A DNA stretch of 64,000 bases, taken from contig NC_060107.1 in assembly GCF_021155765.1 (NCBI RefSeq), positions 3,607,501 to 3,671,500 of the forward strand. The letters run 5' to 3'. The DNA comes from Diprion similis (lineage: Eukaryota; Arthropoda; Insecta; Hymenoptera; Diprionidae). This document shows, piece by piece, positions 37,668-50,784 of the stretch (position 1 is its first letter; the number at the start of each line of letters is the position of its first letter). The position numbers and the translations under genes were made by a program. The notes beneath the pieces were generated by a model that worked only from the letters and a program-made list of their open reading frames with translations, had not been told where the DNA came from and ran no database searches.

Positions 37668-38300
37668 TTCAAAAATTCAAGATGGTGGATCGAATATGGC
37701 GGATCTATTATGGCGGACGAAAATTTTTAATTTCGTCGAATCCGGTCCGAGAACTCTGTGCAAGGTTCTTCGGAGTTGCTTGTTGCGAATTTGAAATCAG
37801 ATTTTGAAAATTCAAGATGGCGGATCCAATATGGCGGACGAAAATTTTTAATTTCGTTGAATGTGGTCAGAGAACTTTAAGCAAGGGTTTTTGGAGTTGC
37901 TAGTTGCGAATTTGAAATCGGACTCTTAAAATTCAAGATGGCGGATCCAATGTGGCGGATGAAAATTTTTAATTTCGTCGAATCCGGTCCAAAAATTGTG
38001 TGTAAGGGTTTTCGGAGTTTCTGGTTGCGAATTTTAAATCTGGTTTCGAAAATTCAAGATGGCGGATCCAATATAGTGGAGAAAAATTTCAAATTAGATC
38101 TAATCTGGTCAAAAAATTCCGTGCAGAGAAAATTTTAAGGTCACTGATTGGATTCGCTGTACTTCATGTTCAAAATCTGATTCCAGATTCGTTATTATCG
38201 ACCCCAAAAACTTCTGGACAGAATTTTTCCTCCAGATTAAATCGAATTAGAAATTTTCATCATCCATATTGTATCCGCCATCTTGAATTTTTTTCAAATC
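37668..38300. repeat. 'GATGGCGG' repeat cluster: ~4 tandem units plus inverted terminal unit
   Basis: Units starting AATTCAAGATGG(T/C)GGATC recur at about 37,675, 37,807, 37,931 and 38,051, about 120-130 bp apart. Each continues with AATATGGCGGACGAAAATTT and a GGAGTTGCT...GCGAATTTGAAATC segment. At the right end the order is inverted (TCCATATTGTATCCGCCATC, TTGAATTT), so the cluster closes as a foldback. Related sequence occurs near 53,440-53,720 and 60,386-60,770. Confidence 0.85.
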
Positions 38301-41300
38301 AGCGTAACGATAATCAGCGAATTGATAATATAAATAAACCGTGTATTCAAAACCGTTATTAAAACGAAGTTTATATGTAAAAAAAAAAAAATGTTTCCTC
38401 AAACGGAGGAAGAGTAAAAAATTAGAATTAAAGAAAAAGAAGATAAAACCCCCCCCCCAAAAAAAAAAAAAAGAACAAGACGCACGGCAATAATTTTTCA
38501 CGTGACTTTGTACATACATACATAACGTCTATGTGTCGCTTTTGTCTGTGTGTATGCGTTAAGGTGATATCATAGAAATCCCGCTTTACACAGAGTGCAG
38601 ACAGAAACTGTACACAGACATTCCAAGTCACGAGGATCGAAGGCGTCGAGTTGCTTATAAACCGATTCGAGAGGCTGACTGACTATACGTGTGTAGACGT
38701 CTCTCTCTCTCTCTCTCTCTCTCCCTCTCTCTCGACATCGGACAGACACTTTCACTGAGAGTCTCTTGGCCTCCTCTCGATTTACACCGTTGCCGATCAA
38801 CTATTGGCGGCTCTCCATATCGGTTGTTTGAAAAGGATTCGGTCAATAACGATTCTTCCTCTCTTGATTGTGCCGAGAGACGCGATGCGATATAGACTAA
38901 TTATTATTATATGTATACGTGCCTATACGTGGTGGTGAGCGACCTGCTCCCTCCCTCCCTCCCTCCCTCCCTCCCTCCATCCCATCCCTCCGGCTACATA
39001 AAGGAATGAGGAAAAATACCAACGATCGAGAGATTTCAAGATCAGACTCACTCACTCACTCACTCACTCACTCACTCACTCATTTATTATCTTATCCTAT
39101 TCTCAGCTATAAATTTATCGCGTTTATATCTATCTCAATTTTAATATAGCGAAAGTTCTCGAGGATTCTGTGGAATTCATTCTTTTTAAAAATTATTTTT
39201 CTCTTTCTTTTTTTCTTTTTTTTTTTTTTTTTTTTGTTCACCTCCCTATTTTCTTTTTTTTTTTCTCTGCAATTATAATTATCTATCGATCAGAATCACA
39301 TAATTTTGTCTTGTAATATGTTACACATACACACACACACATGTATATATATATATGAACATAAATTTATTGTGTATATCGTTATATAGATAAATTTTGA
39401 ATAATCTATATAAGAAACATCTTGAGCTTGATTCTTGGGTTCAAAATTAAACAGTTTCAAAGAAATTCCGCGGCGAAAAGTCACTCGAGAATCGACGAAT
39501 TGGAAGCTCTGTAATTATATTATAAATCGTGTCGAGTGTTAATATGGAAATTATATGGAATCAAGAAATTCTCAGGGTATTTGATGTCCACCGGGAAAAA
39601 AAGCTCGATATTTCAGGGAATTTCACGTCGTATCTGGAATATACTAATTTTTTATTCTTATTTCCGTAACGATTTAGTTTTTTTCCTCTCAACTTTTTTC
39701 AGGCAAGGGTAATGAACCAAGTTCAAGATTTGTCTGAAAAAAATTTTGACGTGCTAGACGACAATTCGTGCAAATTTGCATTACAAAAAAGCTTTCCTCT
39801 AGTCAAATATAAAATTTTTAATATTCTAAGTATATATTTCATTTCTTGTGTACACGAGAATAACCTGATTATAAATAATTATTATCCTTGTCTGGAAAAA
39901 TCTGGAATTCTCAGGGAATTACATTTTTACAAATAACTGGACACTCTGACGTATACTTATAATAAGATTCGATTTATTTGTTGCACAGTTTTTTTGACAA
40001 TGGCCAGTAATTAATTCGCCAGATATGTATAATAGACTCTTGAATCTGTCTATTATAATTTATTATTATTATTTTTTTTATTCAATTGTTTTTTCCCTGT
40101 TTTAGTTTAAATATACTTATTTCACGTTGACAATAAAAAAAAAAAATAAAAATCATGGATTTTAACGTTAACGATTCTTACTCTCTGTAGTACAGCTGAC
40201 TATTGACTAAGCGTAACGACGAAAACTGTCTTTAATATAAACAATTAATGACAATATATATTTATCGACGTATTTATAACAAATCACATTTTTCGGAATA
40301 ACCAAACTGACATATAATATAATATTATAAATAACTGTTATCTGTAGGATACCTACGCGTGATTTAAATTAGAAAACTGAAAATATGCTGCTGCAGGCAA
40401 TTCTTTGGTACTAAATTTAAAAAAAATTAAAAAGTACTTTTCTTTTTTCTTTTCTTCATTTTCAATCATTTTCCATTGCATGATGCTGCATATCAATATA
40501 TATATATATATATATATATATAGTTGGAAACACGGAATCGTAATTTATTATAACAGAATAAAAAAAAAAAAAAAAAAAAAAAAGAATTAATATTGCACCA
40601 TAAAACAAGTTACACGCAAGCCGCGGGACTAATCGCAAGGATGTAAAAATCGGAACGAAGGATTAAAGAGAATGAAAGGATTAAAATCACTCGGATTCCA
40701 ATGAAACTCATGATCATCAGTCGATCGGATGCTGAGATCATGGCTGATAGATCGACTTGCATGGTTGCATAAGATTGAAAAAAAAATAAAAATAAAAAAC
40801 AAAACAAAAAAAAAAAAAAACGCCGGATGCACGCAGAGCCGTGAGAAAATCTAACGGGTCGTCTGCAATTCCCCCAAGACTGTATATGTATAGCTTGACA
40901 TCGCTTTCTTCGTACAGAAATCTTGATATACATATATATATTATATTATTGTATTACGATTTTTTTCGTAAATCTATACTGGTTCGAAAGTTTATAAAAA
41001 ATATCAAATTTTCGATATTCCGGTAAAGTAGATAGATGAACGTGAACTTTAAGAAACTAATTATGTTTCTTTAATTTTTTAACCGTTATTTTACAGTGGA
41101 AATGAAAAGAAAAAATAAATAAATAAATAAAAAATCGTCAAATTCTACATAAATAATTTTTAACCCTTGAATAACTTTTGAACCAGTAGATTAACGAAAA
41201 AATCGCTTGAAACCTTTTTTGTAGATCGTTTAATTTCCTACAAAAATATTTGTTGTTCTTTACCATACGCCGATCCGTTGTTGAGTAATAAAATTCTAAA

Positions 41301-43434
41301 ATAAAGAAATAAATTATTTCCCGCGTTACATTTACAAAGAAAAAAAAAAAAAATGGAAAATCGCAAACAGGCACCCTTAATATTAATATTAATAGCTCAA
41401 ACTTTGAAAGAATTTTTTTTTTCCACATCTTGCACGATATTTTCATGGTGACTAACCAAAAAGAAGAAAATAGTTATTTTTTTGCTCCATCCTAATATAC
41501 ATTGAATGGCGTTAAATATTATATCTGACTGTTTGCGACTGTTTTCTATATTTTTCTTGTGTGACGGGTATGTATGTAGTATAGTTTGTACATATTTGTA
41601 ATACTTGCTTGTCCGAGTTCAAAGCTCTGCTGCAGAAAACAGGAAGTTACGGAACGACCGAACGAGGCTGCAGCCCTCAGGCATCCTTTCGCCTTGAGGT
41701 CTATAAAATAATATAATATACCAACCTACCTTTTATCTAGGATCAATACCTACACATACATATAAATTCAATAATAAACATGTCGTCAATTACGAGTCAA
41801 TTTTTCACAAATATTAATATTATTACAACAGCTAAAACTTGGACAGAATGAAATTTTTTTCATCATTTTCAACAATATTTTCAACTTTAATTTTGAAACA
41901 AAAAAGAAATAAAAATACTTGCTTCATTTTATTTGTACAGTCTAAAATCCATGCATCGTATGCAGGCATGCGGATAAACGGATTTTCCCGTGTAAAGAAA
42001 ATTATTTCACAAAATACGAGGAAATCGATGATTTATTAAGAAGGAAAAAAGTAGCCAATATATATATATGTAACAAGTGCCTGGGATTTACCAAGTTATA
42101 CAAATGAGCAATATTATAATAATAATAATAACAACAATAATAATAATTATAATATAAACTGCAGAAAAATATGGAAGAAAAATTTCTTTAAGGAAAAGTA
42201 TTTCTTTAATTTTTTTATTTGTTCATCAATATCATTATTATTGTTATTATTTTAAAATATCGAATGAATAGCTTATATTCAAAGAACTGATTAAATATGT
42301 GAATAAAAGGAGCAGAATTGTGTATAGAATTTTCATAAGACGCGAAAATATTATTCGTAGAATTTGAAAATGTGTAAAGTTTTGGTAGAACTTTTATGGC
42401 TTGTATAATATAGATATATTTTTATTTTCTTAAATATTAAACAGAGTATATTAAAACATAAATATTTATCTTTTGTTTGAAATACAATTGTAAGTAATTT
42501 ATATTAACCAAACAGATATGAAAGTAAATATTCCCAACCTAATTCTATCTATATAGTGTTTATAAGAATAACTATCGGGGTTTTATTTTCAACCAATAAT
42601 GTTGAAATATGGAAAATTTTTGAGGGTCAAAAGTCGAAGTACGATCGAAAAGGTCAAGACGTGGAAAAACAACATCGAGAATCTCACGATATTCTTACAC
42701 AATATACTTTGGCGTAACCGAACATTTTTTTCTAATCTTTGACGTCCTCATTTTTCGATTTTGAAAATTTTCAATATCTATATACAATACATCAAGTTTT
42801 TTTTTTTTTTTTTTCTACTTCAAGGTTTCTTCGATTTTTCATCGTTCCATTGTATTTCCACCCCCACCTCTCACCCCTGAACCGCGATTTAAAAATCAAT
42901 GTAAAATCATGGACAACGCGATGGAAACTCTCGCCGTTGGCCTAATTCTGTATAATAATGACATGGTTTCGAGGTAGTTTTAGAGGTTTGCCAATCGGTG
43001 TTTAACGGCATTGACCAACGATCACGGGACTGACTCGAACAGCAACAGCAGCAAAGAGCTGTTCAGGGAAAGGGAACGGAATGTCGCACTGCAATCCGCG
43101 AACGAGTAACTCGCGATGGTTGAGTATAAAATAAAGTTGGTATAAATAACCAAGTATATAGGTATGTATAAAGTGATAATTTGAATAGAAAACAAAACTG
43201 CGAAAGCCTCGCGTCTCGTCTCGTCTCGTCTCGTCGCGTCGTGAGATGATCACATTAACCGGGGCCCCAATCATGCGGAGACAGCCTCAAAACACCTCGA
43301 ACGTTATGACGAAATCGTCATTAGTTCGTCGATAAATCTTATAAACGTAGGTACATACGCGTGCCAAAGGTTGTTGAAAATTTCGTATATCTCTCGGTGC
43401 CGCAATTAATATTCATATCGTCCAATCAGTCGTT

Positions 43435-43472
<38 letters not shown>

Positions 43473-45200
43473 AAAACGAAAGAAACAAGAACAAAAGAAG
43501 AAAGAAAAAAAAAACTGAAAATTTTTAATTATCTACATCGGAGTTTCATTCCAGGCGAGCAAAGTTGAAGAGAAGATAAAAGATGAAACACTTTTTTTTT
43601 TACCATCATCGTCTTAAACAATGCGTCTAATTTTTAGTAAACAATTTTTACAACATGTTTTTTTTTTTTTTTTTTTTGGTTCTTATTTTTTTTTTATTTT
43701 ATAATGATTTGAGAAAATCAGTCCCGTTGTTGGCCGCAGTTTTGGGGACTGGCGAAACGACAAACAAACAAACAAGCGAAGAAATCGGTCAAACTAGAAA
43801 AGAAGAAAAAGAAGAAGAATAAAAAATAAATAAATAAATAAATAAATAAGTGGAACGAAGAGGAGTAATAAATTTTCGACGATGCTCTAAGGAGGATAAT
43901 TGATAGGGGAGACAAAAAAATCTGTACACCCACATTCGCCGACGATGTCTGGTGAATAATTTAAAATCTCAAGGATTTCAAGAGATACAGTGTCCGGTTG
44001 CTCTTAATACGATGATACTTGCTCCTTTTTTTCTCTGCTCATTTTTAATTTCAAAGAATATCAGATTTTTATTATAATTATATTATACATTACATTCAAC
44101 GATAATTATTATGTATCGTTTAATGTGATTAACAACTGACGAACGAAAGAAGGAAAAAATAAAATGACGATGTGATTTTTCGGAGTCGATATAATCGTTT
44201 ATTGAAATTTTGTTTACCGATTTCAAAGGGATCAAAAGTGCACACAGAAAAGTCTACCTAACACGGAGATGGTAAGTCTTATTTGTGAAAAATCGTTAAT
44301 AATATTATGTAAGGTCGACAATTGGAAACATAAACATTAAACGACGTGTTCGTATAAATTTATGTGCAGAGAAAGAAGCGCGTGAATCGCGTTTAGGTTA
44401 ATATTACATGCGTAAACGTGTGGTGAAAAAAAAATTATTTGAACGAGGATTCGTGGAAAATTATTTCGGAGTATGAAGTAATAAGGCCTGCACTTACAAT
44501 CAAGGTAATGTTCGTCATCCGTGATTGACTAATCGAAAACAAAGTTGGGAGAGTAACGAGAACTCCATAACCGGACCCCGTGAATAACCTAACCTAAACA
44601 CGTGTAAAGTACATATGTGTAAAAAAAAAATTCCATTACAATGATATTGTAAGAATCGTAAAGTAGAGGAAAAGAAAAGCAATTCTGTTGTATTATTTTG
44701 ATAGTTAATACTTAGTCTGCAGCCTGTAGTATCTACAACCGAGTCGGAATGATTTTACAAAAATAAAAAAAGAGAGACGATGTAAAAGCTAGGCGTTAAT
44801 TATTCCAATGTGTTTCTTCAAAGCTCGAATCGTTTGATTATCGTGTTTTTTCTTGTACATACATGGAAATTACCATCCGGCAAAGATGCAAAATTTACTT
44901 TACACTACGAGAGTCAATTAGTTATTAAAATTATGTATAACGTTCGAGTCAAGTGTCTACTCCAATTCGTATATAAATATGTAGCAATTAACGTTACAGA
45001 GTTACGAAATATCCGGTCTATCAAATCTCCGGTTCCCACCTCGGATGTTTGCACCCGATTTCCGGCTTTCGCCAAGTGAATAATCCCGCTTTCAAAATTC
45101 CGTTGAATTCCCAGCCAGTGATAGACAAACCTCGATCCATCGTTAATCAGAAAAAGTCAATCCTCGCCTCTCAAATCATCGAAAACGTAAAACTATAACG
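38301..45200. other. Gene-free spacer, microsatellite-rich
   Basis: (CT)n at about 38,699-38,722, (CCCT)n at 38,946-38,978, (CTCA)n at about 39,047-39,081, TA tracts near 40,500, a 29-base A run near 43,440-43,468, (CTCGT)n near 43,206-43,226. I find no frame with recognisable protein content or a splice-supported exon. Confidence 0.55.
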
Positions 45201-45660
45201 AAAAAATCAACATGGCGACGGAGCGTCAGGTGATCGCTGTACGGGCGCCATGTTGGAAGTCATATTTCGCGTCTTTGCGACGGCATCTTGAAGGCATCAG
45301 GAGTCAGTCACATGGCGCTAGCGGTGAACAAGAAAAAAAAAAAAAAAAAAAAAACAAACAAACAAAATAAAAAGTAAAAATAATTTCCCCCACATTGAAG
45401 CGTCCGAGACGATCCGATGAACGCGTTTAGCCGCCTCACGCGCACTCACAACTCTATCATTCCGGAATCGCGGCGGCGTCCGTGCATCATCCCCACTAGG
45501 TCGTTTGGCCGTCACAAACCGCAGAGGAGAAGGTGTCGTGGACTCGGTAAATAGGAGGACTCGAGACAGGAGAGGCTCATACCGGACTCTGTTCGCGGTT
45601 AGTTGTGGTGCGTCGTCGATCGAGAGTGCGGTTTTACCCCCTGTAGACTGACTTTGATTA
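45201..45660. promoter_or_regulatory. GC-richer island with ATGGCG motifs; candidate promoter/5' leader
   Basis: This stretch stands out from its AT-rich surroundings. It contains the inverted pair AACATGGCG (45,209) and CGCCATGTT (45,246), another CATGGCGC near 45,312, and CpG-rich sequence such as GAATCGCGGCGGCGTCCGTG. From about 45,590 it resembles a + strand 5' leader (GTTCGCGGTTAGTTGTGG). Function is inferred; it might be the upstream promoter of the peroxidase gene. Confidence 0.25.
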
Positions 45661-46483
45661 GGAAACGAAAGAGCGGAAAAAACGACCCAAAAGATAAATT
45701 GAAGGAACAAAAAAAAAAAAAGAAAAAAAAAAAAAGCTCCCGGACAAGTTTGTTACATTTAGTATTAATTTCTCTCCCTCTCCTCACCGAACCCGCCAAG
45801 TTCTTTTCGAATTGTATAGTCTTCGTTTGAAAACGTTTTAGTAGTTTTAGTTTTTTTTTTTAATGCTCTGTTGTTGTTTTTTTTTTTTTTTTTTTTGTCG
45901 TCAAGATCTGACTCAGCGTTACCGATTATATTAGATTTACGCTGATTGGTGGAAATTCTAAATATAATTACTCTGATAATAATAAAAACAATAATAATAA
46001 TAATCATAACTACAAATAAAAATTAGATGGTGAGATTAAATTTATTGAAATAAACAATTAAAGGAAAAAGGAGAAAAAATTGAATAAAGAATAATAGTAA
46101 CTACAGATGTATAAAGAATCGTTTCGGAGGAGAGAACGATAAATAAAAAAATACAGAAAAGAAAAGAATCGACCAAATCGTTTAATGAACAAATTAACAA
46201 ATAACAACGACAAATGTTTTTAGTGTAAAAAAAAAATATCAATCAATCAACGACGCATCATGTTACACGAACGTTACAGCAGAATGAACAGGATAACGTA
46301 TATATGGTGAGTTGAATTCTATGCACCATTAAATTAAGATACGAAAGCATATATATATAAGACAGATTGTTAATAAATTATTCTTCACTTCTTGTACTAA
46401 TTTTTAATATTACGTCCTATTTTCTCTTCATCGTTTCTCCACTGATCTCTTTTCATTTATTATAATATCCATATGGGGTATAT
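45661..46483. other. AT-rich spacer
   Basis: A/T homopolymers and (AAT)-like sequence. No supported gene. Confidence 0.5.
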
Positions 46484-46863
46484 GAGTGGGGCAAAGTGGA
46501 CTTCATAAGAAAATAATACCCAAAATCAGAATAAAATGTTTAGTTTTTATACAAACAATCGTGTTAAATTATTATCTAACTTTCTCGCGAAAAAGTAAAT
46601 ATCAGAAATTCAATTTCAGAAAATTATTTTTCACTTTCATCACGAGTTCAGAGTCAAGCACAAATTGAAAAACTCTTCGCGTTACGAGCTCTGCAATTAC
46701 TCGAATCAATCATTTCCGATAATTAATAATTAACAAAAAGTTGAGGTGATTAATTTTATACCTTCTTGTTTAAAAAATTTCTAAAGGGGGTTCATTTTGC
46801 CCCCAAATTTTTCGAGTTATCAAAAATTTTAAGCTACCAACTTTGCCCCCCCCCCCCCCCCCC
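46484..46863. repeat. Possible GGGGCAAAGT-ended inverted-repeat element
   Basis: The left sequence GAGTGGGGCAAAGTGGAC and the right sequence CTACCAACTTTGCCCC are inverted near-matches about 380 bp apart; a second TTTTGCCCCC lies at 46,794. The right end runs into a C-rich tract (46,846-46,880). A weakly supported terminal-inverted-repeat element. Confidence 0.4.
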
Positions 46864-48426
46864 CACCCCCCCACCCCCACCCTTCCTAAAACAATAAGAA
46901 ATTTCTTTCTGTAATACAATCGGCAGATAAAAATTGCAAATAATCGTTGATAATTAATTGATGTAGATACATAATTATGCATAAATAAAAAGGTTATTTA
47001 TATTTATATTTATATAGATATATACATGATAAGGTTTTCGTAATGGGAGAAAGAAATTCGCAAGATGAAAACGAAACTGAAATTCCCTTTCGTGATCAGT
47101 AGTGCATGCCGGTCGGTTTTATAATATAATAATCTGGAACTCACGATCAGACTTAATATGTAGGTAATACCTGTCTAGACTAGTTTGATCTATAATAAGT
47201 AGCGTCTGAGTGCGTTTTGAGCTGTTGAAACGGATCTGTCTCACTCTCGATAATCGCCTTCCTGTAACCGAATCACTGTCAAAGAAATACCAAGAGCAGC
47301 ATAATTATATATGCAGTTGCAACAGGATATAACGCGATATAACATCTGGTACTTGGAAATTTTTCTTCACTTTTTACTTGATGAAAATTTCTTTTTATCA
47401 TATTGATGAGACTTTTAATTAATCATTTGTTTTTTACGATTTCTTTTTTTTTTTTCTCTCCCCCCTTTTTTCTTCCATTATCCATTTCCCTTACAGTTTC
47501 GTTAGATTCATTATTACTGTTGTTATTATTATACTATATGAGTGAAAATATAACGCGAAAGTGACGAGTATATACATATTATATATATATATATATATAT
47601 ATGTGTGTAATGTATAGATTATTTGTTACGTGGTTGTGTATAAAACAGATTTCGTCGAATCACGTAGCAACGGGCGTGCCTGAACTGCAGTTGAATTTAG
47701 TGAAAATATCGGGATTGTAAGAGGTGTAGAGAGCTCCGGTTTGTAAAATCGATCTAACAATAAGTATTACAATACGCCGCTAACGGTGAAATCGAATTCG
47801 AGAGTTATTATATTGTATTAAGTTGTACAGGCATGTTATACATTATTATCATCATTATTATCATTGTTGTTATTATTATTATTATACACATACGTAGACC
47901 TTAGGGGAAAATATTGTTCGAAATGACGAAAAATTTTTATCCTGTCCAAGTTTTAGTTTTCAATATTAATATTTAGAGGTGCATCGTCGATATTTTCTAT
48001 TTTTTTTTCATTTAGTTAAAAATAACATGGGAATTTTTTTTTTTTTCTTTCACCATTCGGAACAATATTTTGAACTTGTATTGAAAGAAAATTATAAAAA
48101 AAAACAAAAAAATCCCATGTTACTTAACGTGAAACAGGGTTAAATATAGGGATAAACAAATAACAGTAGAAATAAAAAATAATCAAGTGTTTTGTTTTTT
48201 TCAAAATCACGTATAAATTATTATTAAAAACGAGTTTTATCTTCTAAGTGTATACAATGTGCGTATATATATACATGTATATACATAAACTATGCTTGAA
48301 GACTGCTTAAACTATGTATAATATAGCGATAAAATATTGTCAGAGGCCAAAGGTGCCTATAATAATAGTAAAACCCATCCTAAGAGACAATAACATTATA
48401 TACCTATCTATATTATAATTCATGAG

Positions 48427-48467
<41 letters not shown>

Positions 48468-50753
48468 ATCTGCAGCCGCTGCAACAGCTCGGGAATTTTA
48501 ATCTCTAAGCTACGCGTGTGTGTGTGTGTGTGTTTTTGCAAGAAACTGCAAGGGCGATTAAAAACCTGCCCCGGGGATATTTTCGCGTAAAATTATAGTA
48601 CATATATATGTATATATATATAAATATGCACATTGCAACTGTGCATACAAACTTCGTTATTGATTCGTTGTTATATCTTTTAAATACCTAATCACACGCA
48701 ACCAAAATATATTATTGCATTGTTATTGAAAATAACGACAAGGGTAAAATAATAATAATAACAATAATATCTTTTCGAACGAAACGAAGTTGACGAATTT
48801 GGGACGTGGCGAATTTCACGTGAAACAAAATTACACCGATTCGTCGCGGAATACAAATTTCAAGGGAAAACGGGAGAACGCCGGAGAGAGAGAGAGAGAG
48901 AGAGAGAGAAACAGTCTCTCTAGCATTTCTCGTATACCTATCTATATGCAAATACATATATGTATATTATTTAACAGTTTTGGTATTTTACATGTACAAT
49001 TTACATATTACAATAATTAAACGGTGCGACGAAGATAATTTGCTTCTGATAATATGCCCCGATTTTGACGATAAACATTTGTTACATTGCGAATTATTTT
49101 TATAATAATAATAGTTATTATTATTATCACCTAGACATTTCCGGAAAAAAAAGAAAAAGAAGAGAAACTGAATGGAAAAGAACAGGTCAATAAATACTTT
49201 CACTCACGAATTTATAAAATTATAGGTGGGGTCTTGTTGACATTTTCTATTGTATAATAATAACAATAATGATGATAATAATAATAATAATAACAATAAT
49301 AATACGACGTTGATTATTTCACAGCGAAAGTAAAAACTCGTCTTTATTAACGACGCGATGTTAGGTTAATGCGTGTGTAAAGAAAAAAAAGCGAAAGAAA
49401 GAAAGAAAGAAAAAAAAACAACAACAACAACAAACAACACAATAAATACTAGTCGCTGGAAAGCTGCACGATGTTGTTAAACAAAAATTGAAACGCTAGA
49501 AAAGGTACAACGATTACTTATATAATAGCGTACGTGCAGTGCACATAGCATGCATGAGGCGTAATATTGACTATATAGAGACAAACACGAGAAATTCGCC
49601 TTCTCCTTTTGTCTATAGATATTACATACAGCTGTTTGTGCCTGACCTATCACGACTTTAAATTGTTGTTTCGGGCTCGGAGAAAATATGTACACGTGTG
49701 TATAATAAATCGGGGATCGTCGAATTACTTTGCGCTCCACGAGGCGGCGATGCAGCGAATTAAGTCTTTCATACCGTCATAATTTTTTTTTTTTTTGTTT
49801 TCTTTTTCCCCTCCTATTTTCTTTCTCTTACCGAATAATACGCGCGTCAGTCATATTTACGTCGCAGTCGTAGTATTGATCTATTTTTGTTTCTTTGGAG
49901 ATTGTGTTTTTTTTTTTTTTTTCTTTCTTACCGATCCCTGCTTCGGAAAAGTGATCGTTATACACACTATTAACACGATGTTTTGCATCGTCGTAAATAC
50001 TGCATTATACAATGTTATTGCCTCTCTTGATGAAAAATGATAATCGAAGGAAAGGAGGAAAAAAGAATTGAAAGTTTGAAGAAAACAAAAAACAGAAAAA
50101 CAACAACAACAGAGAAGAAAATAAAAAATTGAAAACACGATCTCGAGACTGCGAAGATACCGATCGAGAGACCTCCAAAAATTTGAATCGATTTAAAAGC
50201 TGCACAATTAGCCTGCTCGAGCAGCTCGCGCTTTACCAATTATTAGGTAATTGACGGTGAGCGCACACTTACGACGTACTGGTATTCATATGCAGCAGAT
50301 ACACACGGCGCGGCGATACGAAGAAAAACGACGAGGATCGCGTCAAGGTACCAGCGCAGAATGGTTTTATAAATATGGAGTCAAGGCGAACGACTCGCGA
50401 CGGCGACATATCGAAGATCTTCGAATTTTTTGAACCTCTTTTAAATCATTTTAAATTTCTCGTTTTGATTTTTTTTTGTTTTTTGTCTTTTCTTTTTTTC
50501 TTCGTCATCAACCTCCTCGATCGTTTCGTCACCGCAGTCATGCCGCAGACTTACTTAGTCTAACTCATCTCGGACGTATCATTCTCCTTTGACTTTCTGA
50601 TGATATTCCTGCAGATAAAACGCGGCGGTATTAATCGTCCTTCATTATATAAATACTTGATCTACGAGTTGAGGTGGTTAAATACAGCGAAATAAGATGT
50701 GCGGGAGTATTTATTATATCCCGTGAGAGAAAGATGGTGAAAGAGAAAGAGAA

Positions 50754-50784
<31 letters not shown>

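Noticed and set aside
45318..45710. 130-codon minus-strand frame
   Set aside because: Opens because of GC-richer DNA and a flanking T run; no recognisable domain. The island is reported as possible regulatory DNA instead.
50251..50433. Basic 60-codon + strand frame (QQIHTARRYEEKRRGSRQ) considered as the missing first peroxidase exon
   Set aside because: The possible donor GTACCA is non-consensus and leaves the wrong phase for the exon at 57,206.
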